64,000 nucleotides of DNA. Source: Certhia americana (lineage: Eukaryota; Chordata; Aves; Passeriformes; Certhiidae). The DNA is taken from NCBI GenBank assembly GCA_018697195.1, contig JAGMWU010000028.1:1423344-1487343 (forward strand), written 5' to 3'. The notes below the pieces were generated by a model that had not been told where the DNA came from, did no database searches, and saw only the letters and a program-made list of their open reading frames with translations. This document shows, piece after piece, positions 24,901 to 37,192 of the stretch (position 1 is the first letter of the stretch; each line of letters starts with the position of its first letter). A program made the position numbers and the translations under genes.

Positions 24901-27900
24901 GAGCAGCACAGCCAGGTGAGAACACGACAGCCCTGGGGTGTCTGTCACGTCCCAGAGCACTTTTGCAATATTTATGTCCCTGGCACGTGGGGCCCACGTG
25001 TGCCTGCACTGCCAGGGACACACACGGGGACACACACAGGTGGGGGCAGTGGGGGAAAGCTGATTTGGAGAGCAATCCTCCAAAAAACAAAGCTAGCAAG
25101 CTCTGCTTTTCTAAAAATAACTTCTTATAGCTGGATTAAAACTCCTTTAAAGTTTTGGCATCTGATTTCCTTTAAAAACCTCCTTCGCCATAGCAGCGCT
25201 CACGTGAAAAGCCACTTTTTTGGGGGGAAATGCATTCCCAAAAGGCATTTCCAGCTGCTCCCAGGGCTCAGGAGAGCAGGGTGAGGCAGACCCTGTGAGC
25301 ACAGACCCTGAGCCTTGACCCTGCACAGCCACGGAGCAGAGGAACCAAGAGCATGGGTGTGATGGCACAGGAGGAGCCTCCTGGGCACTGACATTCTGAT
25401 CTACCTGCAGAGAATTAGGGTGGACTAATACTGAGTCCAAACATGTAAAAATCAGTGGGAGGGATGATTTTCCAGCACTGATGGGAAATGGACTTTGTTG
25501 TTTAGACAGGAGCAAAGGAAAACTGGTCCCTCTCCTCTGCCCAAGGCACTGCAGTGGTTTGGAGCTCCCCTGAGCCTGCCCAGATTCACCACCCCTGTTT
25601 TCCCAGCAGGAAAATGATCCCCAGCACCTCAGGGCTGCCAAATCACCCTCTCCTGTCTCCCCACCCACCTCTCTCTGCAGTCAATCCTTGCTCAACATAT
25701 CTTTCCTTTCCCTTCCAAGAACATGAGCCTCAGGAAAACACAAACCTCACTTTAAACAAAGGCTGACATGTCTTGAAACAATTATTGCCCATCTTGGGGG
25801 AGGAGGAGGGCTGGCAAAAGATTATTTTGGGAGATTAGGTCTAGAGTGACTGACAAACTGATATGCAACAGCGTTTGTTTTTAATCTGAAACAGGTTTGG
25901 GATAGAATTGAGGGAAAAAAAAACCTGCAGCCACCCACTGCCAAGAGCTGCTGGGAGGCAGGGGAGCTGCAGCCAGCAATACTAATGTGCTTCTCAGTCA
26001 CCAGCCACCCTCTCTCTCACAGGACACGCATCCCTGTCCCCAGCACCGGCCTGGGAATGTGCCCTCCCTGGGAATGTGGGGCAGGGACAGAGCCACGGAC
26101 CCTCAGGAGAAGTTGTGTCGCTCCTGGGGCATCACCCAGGGAACCCCAGAGAGCCCCAGGTCACAGGGTTGGGCTTGAGCCTTGCAGTAGGACTGGAGGA
26201 GGGTGATTTTTGCTCTGTGCCACTCCACTGGAATCAGAACATTTTCAGTTATCCTTGGATTTCCAGTATTCATTGGGTGTTTTCTTCCTGTCCAGCCCAG
26301 GGGCAGTGGGAAGGGTCAGAGGCTGCACCCCACAGCTCCCAGCTCATGGGGACAACCCCAACCCAAGGATTTCCTGGGCTCCAACCCCAGGCAGTGCCTG
26401 AATCCCGCCAATAAAAACACCACCAGATGAGCAGGCACACAGCAGCTGCTGGAGGAGCGGGGGGAATTAAATTAATCCCTTCATTATCAACCTGACCCCT
26501 GGCAAAATCTGCAGGAATGGCTGCAGGAAGGTTCAGAGCAGAGCACTAAAGCCACCAGCTCAGCTAGCCCAGCATCTGCCAGCTCAGCTGGGCTGGGCTC
26601 TGATCCCCCCTGGCCCAGCTGGCACCCGGGGGCTGCCCAGGCCAGGCAGTGCCACCAGCGAGGCCAGGCTGTGCCACCCTCAGAGCAGAGAGCTGGGCAC
26701 AGCCAGGCTGGAGGGCAAAGGGATGTGGAAGGGCAAAGCCATGCAGAGCTGGCACAGCTTTCACAGCAGGAGCACTTTGTAAATCACTTTTTTAACATCC
26801 TGAGCACAAACCAGCCCAGCAGCATGATCTGGGCCTTTCCTGGGCACCTGGGGTTTTTTCCTTGCCCATTTCTGGCTCTTTTTGGAAGAAGTTCAGTGGT
26901 TTCTCTTTCGCTGCCCCATGTTACCTGGCTCAGAGTCTGTCAGTTACCCTGTGCTGCTGAGTGAGGTAATGCTGGGGGCCTGTGGAGAGATTTAAATATT
27001 AGAGGAGCTTTGGATCAGCAGGGATGGGAAGGGGAAAGGAGGAGAGGATGAGCCCCAGGGGGATTTTGGGGAAGAAAGATCAGCCATCGATGCAACTCCA
27101 GTGGAAAACCCAAAGTGTTGCAGTGCCTGGGCTCTGACAGCCACACTGTCACAGGCAGCACCCAGAGACAGCTCAGCAAACACCCCCAAATGTGGATCCC
27201 ACAGAGAGGGGAAGCTCCAACCTCTGCCCACACTCCAGACCTGCCCAAACCTTCCCCCCAGAGCTGCCAGGTGTGCTCAGAGACACAGCCATGCCCGCCT
27301 CAGGTGCTGCTCTCAGCTGAAGGTGGCTCAGAACTGAGAGCAGCTGTCTTCGTTCATCTTTTAGCAGATTTTTTAATCCAGATTTTAAGAAGTTTAAAAA
27401 AAAATATGCCCCAAATCCACCCCCGAAGACACCTGAAGGCAATGCCCATGCACAGGATCCTCAATGATTTCCTGCATGGAGCAGCCGGGCCACCAACAGT
27501 GCCACCAGTGTCACCTGCAGTGGGGCAGGGGACAGGCAGCATTCCGGGGCCAGATGCCACATGGCAGAATAAAACCAGGCTCCCAGTGTGGAGGGATTTC
27601 TGTTCCTGCAATCCAATCCCCTCTGCTGAGCTGCTGCCAAGCACCCTCCTGGCCCTGCTGCCACGGAGAGGCTGCTGCCAACAGACCCCGTGGAAAAGTT
27701 TGGGAGGGGGGGAAACAATGGAAAATAAGGAAAAAATAAAACCCCAAACCTCTCCTTCTTGAGATTAGTATCTCCAATTTAATTTATTTTGAAGAATAAC
27801 AACAAGGGAGCCAAAAGCAGAGAGCACTGGCCCCCAGCCCATCTCCAGCACGGTCCTGGTGGTCCTGGATGGGATGGAAGTGGCACCACACCTGGGGAGG

Positions 27901-28523
27901 GGGGATTAACACAGGCTATTCCCATTCCCAGCACAAACAGGCAGCTGAAAGCAGATTTATCTGCTGGATAATAAAGGCAAAAGATTCTCAAAAGGGACGA
28001 GTTTCAAGCCAAATCACCAGGCTCCTGCGCTTCTTTCTTTAATCCCTCTCAAAACTGTCAGTATTAGATGGGGGGAAGGGGGAACATGGGGGGAAGGGGG
28101 AGTGTGGGGGGCATCTTCACCCAAAAAGCAGCAGAGCAGCCGTGGCTGGAGCTCCTGTGGCAGCCAAGAGCTGCAGAGGTGCCTCCGAGGCACAAAGAGG
28201 AGATTAAGGCTGAAAGGCTGCAGCCAGGCAAGGAGGCTGCTGGAGAGGCTGGGAAGAGCACGGGGGGGAAAATATTCCTGGATGCCTGACAAGGAGATGC
28301 AGAGACCATCTGGGTGAGGGGAGGGAGGGCAGGGTGCCAGGCCAGCCATGGGAAGGATCAGCCTGGGAAGGGGAAGGCAGATCCTCCCTGCTGCTTGTGC
28401 AGGACCTGCTCCCAGCCTCCTCTTCCTCTTTGGAACGGAGAGAGCACCAGGCTGGAGCTCCCAGAGGGGCCCAGACACCTCCGTGCTGTGTGGAGGGTTT
28501 GTTCATCCAGCCAGAGGACAGCC

Positions 28524-28756
28524 TGTGTTGGGAGGGACCTCAAATTTCATCTCATTCCCTGCCCAGGGACACATTCCATTATCCCAAGTAGCTCCAAGCC
28601 CTGTCCAGCCTGGCCTTGGGCACTGCCAGGGATTCAGGGGCAGCCCCAGCTGCTCTGGGCACCTGTGCCAGGGCCTGCCCACCCTGCCAGGGAGGATTTC
28701 CCCCCAATATCCCATCTAAATCTGCTCTCTTTCAGGTTGAAGCCACTGCTCTCCTA
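28524..28756 (-). mobile_element. CR1 LINE fragment (antisense)
   Basis: GTTGGGAGGGACCTCAAATT, then TCCAGCCTGGCCTTGGGCAC, CAGGGATTCAGGGGCAGCC and AATATCCCATCTAAATCTGC. About 230 bases of reverse-complement CR1 3' region; one of the longer copies here. Confidence 0.85.
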
Positions 28757-30179
28757 CCCTGGAATCACCAGCAGAGCAGGGATGGGATGTGTGTACACAA
28801 CATCCCAGTTGTGCTGTCACACTGGGACCCCCAGCAGGGCACCCCAGCCCTCCCAGCCTCCTCATCCTCACAGACACAGGGCCCTGCCCTCCCTCCCCTG
28901 ACATTAAGGAGCAGTGTGCTTTGGTCAAAGGCTCAGCCCAGCTTCCCTCACCTGCCCCAGGCCATCAGGAATGTGCCAGCAGGTTTTTTGGGACGGGGAT
29001 GCTGCCCTCGTTGGGAACAGGACCAGGAGCCGGTGACTCACTTGTCACAGGGCTCTGAGCAGCCATCAGACGATAACGACTCCTGGCAATTGCTGAGCCG
29101 GGTCAGATTCCAAGCGGTGACCCCAGCGGGAGAGGTTCGGCTCTCCCCCTGGAGCAAAAGGGAACGGGAGCTCCGAGGTGCTGGGCTCCCCTATCAGCAT
29201 TCACCGCAGGCACCGGCGGCTGCTCCCCGGGAGGAATCAAAGCCTCATTGATATGTGAATTATGAATGAAACCTTAAGCTTTTAAACTTTTAACCTGTGC
29301 ATTTCTAAGAAAGTCTTAATTTAGCCAGAGACGCGGCAGGAGAGAACAATGGTTCAGGGGAAGGCACTGGATTTTCTGGGCTTTTAAGACACACGCTGGT
29401 TTCAGATGAATATTTCGTTTGCTGAACTATTCCCAGGGGCCAAAGGAAATCCTGATCCACGCTGACCAAAGCTGAGGACCGAAATCTGTGTTACCCTGAG
29501 CCCCTGGATGAGGCTGATTGCCACCGACACCATCCCTGCTGCAATCCCAGCTCCTCCCTCCGCCAGGTTTCCGATTTCAAGGCGCACTCGGGGATGCTCT
29601 GGTGGTGTGCAAACGCTGAGCATCACCCCGAACATGTTGGTGAGTTTATCCCCTGAGAGCTGGGGTCGGCAGAAAGCTCTGGGAAGCAGCAAAGCGGAAT
29701 TCAGGGGATTCTGCGGGCAGGGGTCAGGTCACCTCACACCAAAGAAAACCGGGGTGGGTCAGGCTGCTGAAAACAGCACTCATTAGAAGAATAAACTGTG
29801 TAATGAAGAGGTTGGAGGTGCTTTGCCCAGGGCTGGGGAGGGGCTGTTAAAGCCTTTTACCATCAGTTCAAATCCTCGCAGTTTTCCCCTCTCTGGAGCT
29901 CACCCAAACCTCGCCTTGCTGACCAGAGCTCAAGGAGGTTTTGTTGATTTTCCAGACAACCTCGGGCACATTGCTGCCATCAGAGCTGGCACGGAGCTGG
30001 CACTGAGCAGAGCCAGGAACAGACTGAGCCAGGGAATCCAGTCTGCTGCCCTGCAAGGGAGCATTCCCCAGGAGAAGGATGCTGGGAATCGCCTGAGGAG
30101 AAAACCCAAATTGTGCAAACTCCAAACCCAGCCCAGGAAGAGCACACAGGTGTCACAGGAAGCTCAGAGCAGGGCGCAG

Positions 30180-30318
30180 AATCCCAGAATGGTTTGGGCT
30201 GGAAGGGACCTGGAAGCTCACCCCATCCCATCCCACCTTCCACCATCCCAGGCTGCTCCAAGCTCTGTCCAGCCTGGCCTGGAACACTTCCAGGGATCCA
30301 GGGGCAGCCAGAGCTTCT
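30180..30318 (-). mobile_element. CR1 LINE fragment (antisense)
   Basis: AATCCCAGAATGGTTTGGGC, then TGGAAGGGACCTGGAAGCTC, TCTGTCCAGCCTGGCCTGGA and CAGGGATCCAGGGGCAGCC. This is the reverse complement of a CR1 3' end that includes part of its terminal tail. Confidence 0.85.
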
Positions 30319-31744
30319 ACCAAATAGTCAGAAATCATCATGTGAGTCCTCCAGTTCTCAGAAATCCAAGATCTGAGGCCAGGTTGGGGTGGAGCAGGGC
30401 TGAGCACAAAAAGCAGCTAAGGAAGGCCGGAGAGGAGGAGACCTCTCCCGGGTCCAGGGTGGAGCTGGGGCTTGTCCACCCCTTCAGCTGCTGCTCAGGG
30501 GGAGGCAGCAGGCAGAACTGGGGCAGAAGAGGCAATGCCACCCCTGGGGAAGCAGGGATTACACATCATGAGCCAGCAAAGCTCCTCATTTTCAAAGGAG
30601 GGAAAGGGAAAAAAAAAAAGTAAAAATCAATCAGCCACAAATTATAAATAAAAGAGATGAAAGTTAAGAGCAGAACGAAACAAAGCCCCAGGTGGCCTCT
30701 GCCTGGGGCACTCCTGCTAATTTTAGTTCCTCAGCTCTTCCCGGAGCCGTCTGGTTCCATGACTGCAGAGTTTTAGAGCTTTTACTGCAACTCCCAAAAA
30801 TGTTCCACACTGGGATGGTCCAGCCTGGCTGGGGGTGGGAAAGGGAAATGTGAGGAAGGGTCCTGTGGGATCCATCCCTGCTGTGACAAACCCAGTGGGT
30901 CCCTGGGGTGGTGTGGGGTGGCCAAAGAGCTGGCTGCTGGCTGTGTCACTGTGAGCCCAGCCCAACACTTCCCCAACCCACGGGGATTTGGGACCATCCC
31001 AGTGTGGCTGTACCCATCCCTGCACCCCTTCCAGCCCTGCAGCCCCTTCGTGTCACCCCTCTGCTGGGATTCCCTCCCACAACACCTCCCCCACTGTGTG
31101 GACAGACTGAACAAGGCACTCACAGCCCCTTCCCCACCCCATTCCTGCTCCCGCTGCCCAAGCCACGCTGGCTCTGGGGGTGTTTGCAAGGGACAGAGCC
31201 GTTGGCAGCCCCCACGTTTATTCTACGGAGAGAAACGGCAGCAGGCTCCCTCACAGAAGCATCCTGTCCAGCAGAATGGATTTCAATACCTAATGAAGGA
31301 ATAAATCTGGGAGCTGGAGACATTTACTGCGTCCTTATTCACACAGAGCCTTTGTGGGGGCGGGAGAGCCCCCGGCACCTGCTCAGGGCAATGGGATGAG
31401 GGGCAATGAACACACCATGAAATGAGTCTGTACCTGCCAGGGGGTACTGAGCACTCCCAGCTCCCTCATCCATTCCCAGGACTCGGCAGGGCCATGACAA
31501 GATGCAGAACTCCATCAGCAAGGACCTTCCCCGGGGGCTCGGGGAGCCAACATCGAGCTGGGGAGGGGGGGACAGAGATGGATGGGGCCACTTTGCCTCT
31601 GCATGACACAGCAGGGATTCTCTTTTCTGCTTAAAAGCCCCCCAGGCAGTGGGTCAGAGGGCAGAAGTCATGAACTCAGCCCAGGCACAGGCAGGGCTGA
31701 AGGGCTGTGCTGAAGCAGGGACTCAGGATGAAGATAACAAGAGG

Positions 31745-32291
31745 ACAATCCTACAACATCTTACAACATCCCACAGCATCCCACAGCATTCCACAGCATC
31801 CTACAGCATCCTACAGCATCCCACAGCATCCTACAGCATCCTACAGCATCATCCACAACATCCTACAGCATCCCACAGCACCCCACAGCATCCCACAGCA
31901 TCCCANNNNNNNNNNTCCCACAGCACCCCACAGCATCCCACAGCATCCCACAGCATCCCACAACATCCTACAGCATCCTACAGCATCCCAGAGCATCCTA
32001 CAGCATCTCACAGCATCCCACAGCATCCCACAGCATCCACAGCATCCCACAGCATCCTACAGCATCCCAGAGCATCCTACAGCATCATCCACAGCATCCA
32101 CAGCATCCCAGAGCATCCTACAGCATCCTACAGCATCCCACAGCATCCCACAGCATCCCACAGCATCCCACAGCATCCCACAGCATCCCAAAACATCCTA
32201 TAGCATCCCACAGCATCCCACAACATCCTACAGCATCCCACAGCATCCTACAGTATCCTACCGCATCCCACAGCATCCCACAGCATCCCAG
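31745..32291. repeat. 10-bp minisatellite (ACAGCATCCC/ACAGCATCCT) with an assembly gap
   Basis: About 54 copies of a 10-base unit, nearly perfect in places, broken by ten Ns at 31906-31915. Because the unit is not divisible by three, all frames repeat every ten residues (HSIPQHPTAS type) and stay open, which produces a spurious 279-codon frame. The N run implies that the true length is not resolved in this assembly. Confidence 0.95.
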
Positions 32292-33412
32292 CCATCATTT
32301 GGATTGCAGTTTTGCCTGCCTTACCTCCCAACCACAGCCAAACTCATCCTGCCCTTTCCCTGCCCTTCTGCCTCCCCTCCCTCCCCCGTGATACCAAAGG
32401 TCGGGTTTGAAATTCAGGGGTCAGGAGGAAGAAATGGAGCAGGGTCAGGGGTGAGGGAAGCACACAGGAAAGGATTTTCACCTCACCAAGTGTTTGCTTC
32501 CATGAATCAGCAGCTCCAGAGCTCCTGCCAGGAGTGGGGGAGCTGAGCTGGGCCAGGGCAGTGCAGAGGGGACTTGTGGGGACGGAGCAGGAGGTTCCCC
32601 CACCCCACAGCCAGAACAGCTCCCCTCTCCTGAGACTTCCTTTCTTTTTTTACTTATCCCAGGCTTCTCAAGCAAAGAACCCCCATCAAAAAGCCAACCC
32701 CCAAAGCAAAGCTCCAGCAGAAATGGAGCGAGAGGAAATTAAAGGTGTGCTCCACACATCTGGAGTTTCCATGTTCCATCTGCGGAGCCAGCGAGGCAGA
32801 CGGAGTCAGGGAAGGTCCTGCAGGTCCCTCTCCAGGTGCCCGTTCAGGGGAGGGAGTTTGGCTGTGTTGCCTCTGCCCAAGCAGAGGCCGGAGTGAATAA
32901 ATCCATCATCCCCCCAAAGCTGATGTTATCCCTGTGCCCTAAACAGCAGCCTTTGGGGTTTTCCCTTTAATTTATGTTCTCACTACTCTCTCTATCTGCC
33001 AGACACATCCATTAGCTCTCCATACCCAAACTGCTCCTCAGCCAGGGCACTTTGGGAAACCCTGGGAGGATTCCTGCCTGCTCCAGGGTTTCACACCGGC
33101 CTCTTTCTGCTGGGAAGGTACAAATAACTCCTGTGCTCGTGAGGGGAGGGACGCACCCAGCATCCCAAGGAACCCACAAGGTGGATAAAGAGGGCAGAGA
33201 GCCAGGGATGAGCTGGAATATCCCCTCTGGAGCACAGGGACACAGCAGCTGCCCCGTGTGGAGAGCATCCCCATCCCTGTCCCCATCCCCATCCCTGAGC
33301 CTGGCAGCCACACCCAGCAGAGAGGGCAGCCCCATTCCCCATTCCCAGGGAAGGTGGAGATCTCCTTCCTCACAGGAAATGCAGCTGCAATTGGGAAATG
33401 TGCTGTGAGAGC

Positions 33413-33431
33413 AAAAAAAAAAAAAAAAAAA
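33413..33431. repeat. A homopolymer (about 19 A)
   Basis: A simple run of A in intron 3, with no recognised element attached. Confidence 0.9.
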
Positions 33432-34520
33432 AGCTGTTTTCATGTAAATGTCCCTAATAATAAAAGTGAATGAAGAAAGCAACACATCCAAACAAGAAAT
33501 AGTACATTTGTGCTAGAGAAGCAAAAATGATTCTAAAAAAGAGAGCTTTATCAACAATTTCCAGAAGGCACTGGCTGCTCTTTAATGCTCCTCGAGGAAT
33601 AACACAGCTCCTGCTGGACCTGGGCTGCCTGGTGCCTCTGATCTCAGGGCTCTGAACAAGCCAGGCTTGGTACAGCACACTTGAAAAATATGAAACTTAT
33701 TTGTTTTCTCAAGCAAACACTGAGCTGCCTTTCTCTCCCCAAACCTGGTGTTTGGTGCTGTTTGTCCTGTTCCTGCTGCACTTCCCTGGCAATCCCCACT
33801 CTGGGGCTGCTGGAATCAGCCTAATCCCAGCCCCAGGGTGGCCAAACTTCCCTAAAATCAAGGACAAAGAATAAAAAAATGTGCCCCATGCAATTGTATG
33901 TGCTTTGCTCTAATGTATTTAAATTCAGTTGATTGCCAATAGTGAAGGCTGGTGTTTATCTTGCTCTCTTTGCACTTTGGATTATAAACGCTCAGCTGAA
34001 GTCCCTGTGAAGTCAGGAAGTGCAGTTATCCCTTTTCCAGGTGGGAATACAGGGGCAGAAAGCAGCCTGTGTGTCTTTGAAACTCCTCAGTCTCCCTTCC
34101 ACTACACCTGGCCTTCCAGATATTCTAATTATTTATTTCTCAGTATTGAGGGCAAGTTGCTGGTGTGAAAGGCTCTGCACAAAGACAAAGAACAGAGAGG
34201 GTCAGAGCCTGCTGCCCTTTGGCTTCAAAGCTCTGCAGAACGATTTAGCCCAAATATACTCCAGGTCTGTGACTGGTCTGGGAGCCAGGAGAAAGGGGAA
34301 GGCTGGAGGAGGAACTCTGATTCCTTTCCAGCTTTGTTATTCACCAATTTAAGCAAGGCCAGGGTGCCCCTTTGCTCGTGCTGGAGGCTGCAAGGGTGGA
34401 GCTTGGAGAGCATCAAAGGCAGAGAGGAGAGGGAGCAGGCACAGGGATGTTCTGCTGTCCCTGTCAGCAGCACTGGCTCGGGAGGGTGCTGAGGGTGAAC
34501 ACCGCCATTGGCAGCACAGC

Positions 34521-35116
34521 TGTGACTGACAGCCCTTGGTGACTCTCAGCCCTTGGTGACTCATGGCCTGTGGTGACTCAGGTGACTGACTCACAGCCCT
34601 TGGTGACTCTCAGCCCTCAACCCTTGGTGACTCTCAACCCTCACTGACTCACAGCCCTCAGCCCTCAGTGACTCGCAGGCCATGGTGACTCTCAGCCCTC
34701 AGCCCTTGGTGACTCGCAGGCCATGGTGACTCTCAGCCCTTGGTGACTCTCAGCCCTTGGTGACTCAGGTGACTGACTCACAACCCTTGGTGACTCTCAA
34801 CCCTCACTGACTCGTAGCCCTCAGCCCTCGGTGACTCGCATGCCATGGTGACTCTCAGCCCTCAGCCTGTGGTGATTTGCAGGCCATGGTGACTTGCAGG
34901 CCATAGTGACTCGCACGCCATGGTGACTCTCAGCCTTCAACCCTTGGTGACTCTCAGCCCTCGGTGACTTGCAGCCCTCAGTGACTCTCAGCCCTCAGCC
35001 CTTGGTGACTCGCAGGTCACACCATGGTGACTCTCAGCCCTCGGTGACTCGCAGACCATGGTGACTCTCAGCCCTCAGCCCTCAGTGACTCTCAGCCCTC
35101 ACTGACTCTCAGCCAA
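34521..35116. repeat. Minisatellite of TGACTCTCAGCCC(TTGG) units, with embedded TGACTCA heptamers
   Basis: Roughly 600 bases of irregular tandem units of about 12-18 bases built from TGACTCTCAGCCCTTGG, TGACTCGCAGGCCATGG and close variants. Six perfect TGACTCA words occur, at 34557, 34574, 34587, 34645, 34761 and 34774 (start positions). The array has higher-order structure, since blocks of several units recur. Confidence 0.92.
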
Positions 35117-36024
35117 GCAGTGCCAGCCAGAGCTCCCAGCTGGAGCCACACTGCTGCTCATGTGGAACACCTTGATTTACCCCAGTGCCTGTCCTTCACC
35201 CTTCTTCCATTTTTCCTTTCCTCTCAGCAGCTCAAGGGAGTAACTCCTGTTCTTCCTGGGGGTCTGTGACTGGCATCCTCTCCAAGTGGCAATGACCAAT
35301 TTACAGGTGCTGCTCCTTTTAATGAGCTGGCAGGGGCAGAGGGACCGAGGCAGGACAAATAATTCCCACCTCCAGTCCCCCAGTGCCTTGTGCTGCCGGC
35401 TCCCAGCTTTCCAGGATGCTCAGGCTCGTTTGCCTAAGGCCTGCAGGCAGGTTTATGAGATTAAAGCCCGGCGCACAATAAATAATTTAGCAGCTAACCA
35501 CAAAAAAAAACCCCTTCCCGTGCTGTATAGGAGCGAGGCTGTATGATGTGTACATTCATTTTAAATGCACATCACTTTCATGTACATGGCTCTGTTTGAT
35601 GCAGAGCTGTGTAACCGAGGAGAGAGAACAACAGGAGAGGTGCAGGGCACCGCGACGCTGGCAGGGGCTGACGGGACAACTGCTGACGAAGCCTCTTGCT
35701 AATTATTGCAGCCTTTCCCTACTGCTGCCTGTGCTCCCCCTTCTGCATCCTTGTCCAAGGAATCACAATCCTAAACCCTCTATTCCCCCACTACCATGCC
35801 CTGCTTCTGGCAGGCTCCCCAGTATGAACTGGGAGTGACTGGGGATCTCTCCCTCAGAGAACGACCGCTTTGGGTCACACCCCAGGCACTGCTCAGGGGC
35901 AGGATTTTGTTGGGGTTTTTTTGCCCAGGTCACAGCCAGGAAAGCCCATGGCCCTCCCTCAGCTCCAGAAAATTCTAGTGCAAAATTCCCTGGGGTGCTG
36001 CATCCCAGGGAGCTCCTCACAGCA

Positions 36025-36117
36025 GGCAGGGCTTTCCCTCCTCTCTTATTTCCAGGCAGGGCTTTCTCTCCCTCTCTTATTTCCAGGCAGGGCTTTCCCT
36101 CCCTCTCTTATTTTCAG
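36025..36117. repeat. 30-31-bp tandem repeat, three copies
   Basis: Three near-identical copies of GGCAGGGCTTTCCCTCCTCT followed by CTTATTTCCA. On the + strand each copy ends in a strong acceptor-like sequence (CTCTCTTATTTCCAG). Confidence 0.85.
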
Positions 36118-37106
36118 CCTGGGCTGCCTGCAGAGAGCTCCCCAAAGGAAAGGCAGGGTTCTGCCTGTCCAAGATGCTCGGCAGGAATGGGAAGGGGCTC
36201 ATAAAAGGCTGGGGGAGGTGTGGAGCATAACAGGAGTAATGGACTCGTGCTGATGCAGAGCCTGCCTGTACCGGGGCAGGATGATGGATCCGCCATCCCA
36301 AACCCGGCAGGATTTTACAGCCTTGCTCACTGCCAGCAGCAACAACGGGCTGGAAACTCCACCAGGGTTTGGAGGGGATGTTAAAGGCAGCATCATCAGA
36401 CACCCAGGGAAAGCCTCACAGCCATCTCCACCTCCAACCATGGCTGTGCTGCTCTTCCGTGGCATCTCACCCTCTGATTATCCCTAAATCCCAACCTTTT
36501 TGCAGCAGCAGCAGCAGCTTGGGGGCTGTGGCAGTGCCCAGGACTCTCCCTGCACATTCCCCAGTCTCTCCCGGCACATTTGTGGTTTCCACATTTGTTT
36601 TTACTGCCTCGAGGAGGCATTTAGAGAAGCAACATAGCCTGGGCTTCTCACAGTATTTCTTGCCACCCAGGGATTTAAGATCTTACAAATGGACCAAAAC
36701 CTGTGTTATTTTGACCTCTGAGGATTTTAAAAGCCTGCAGAAAAATATGTTTATAGTAAAGAAAGCATGAACTTCTTGACTCGTGAGTAGAAAGGCAGGA
36801 GTCTGCACTGCCCTGCCCCCAACAACATCCAGAACAGCAACTCCTGCAGCTTCACACTCCAAGGAAAGCAGGGACAGGCAGGAAAACTTACAGCAGTTCA
36901 CAGAAGAGTTTGGAATTTCGTGCTATTTTTCACCAAGATCATTTCAAGTAGAAACTCATTACTGAACTTGATGAAAACGTCGTGAAACGGAGGAGGAATA
37001 ACTTCTGCCTCACTTGATGCTCATAAGGGAGATAATACCTCAGAGAGAAGGTGTGGGGATGAATTATCTCCCAAATATGTTCAAGATAAAAATCTTGTTT
37101 GGATGG

Positions 37107-37192
37107 GCTCTGAGCAGCCAGGTCTGGCTGAAGGTGCCCCTGCTCATACCAGGACTCTGAAGGTGCCTTCCCACCCAAACCATTCCATGACT
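37107..37192 (+). mobile_element. CR1 LINE fragment (sense, short)
   Basis: AGCAGCCAGGTCTGGCTGAA, then GGTGCCCCTGCTCATA and a tail GTGCCTTCCCACCCAAACC followed by ATTCCATGA. About 85 bases of a CR1 3' terminus. Confidence 0.75.

Noticed and set aside
31649..32546. 279-codon His/Ser/Pro repeat protein
   Set aside because: It is a translation of the 10-bp minisatellite through an N gap; all frames are open for the same reason.
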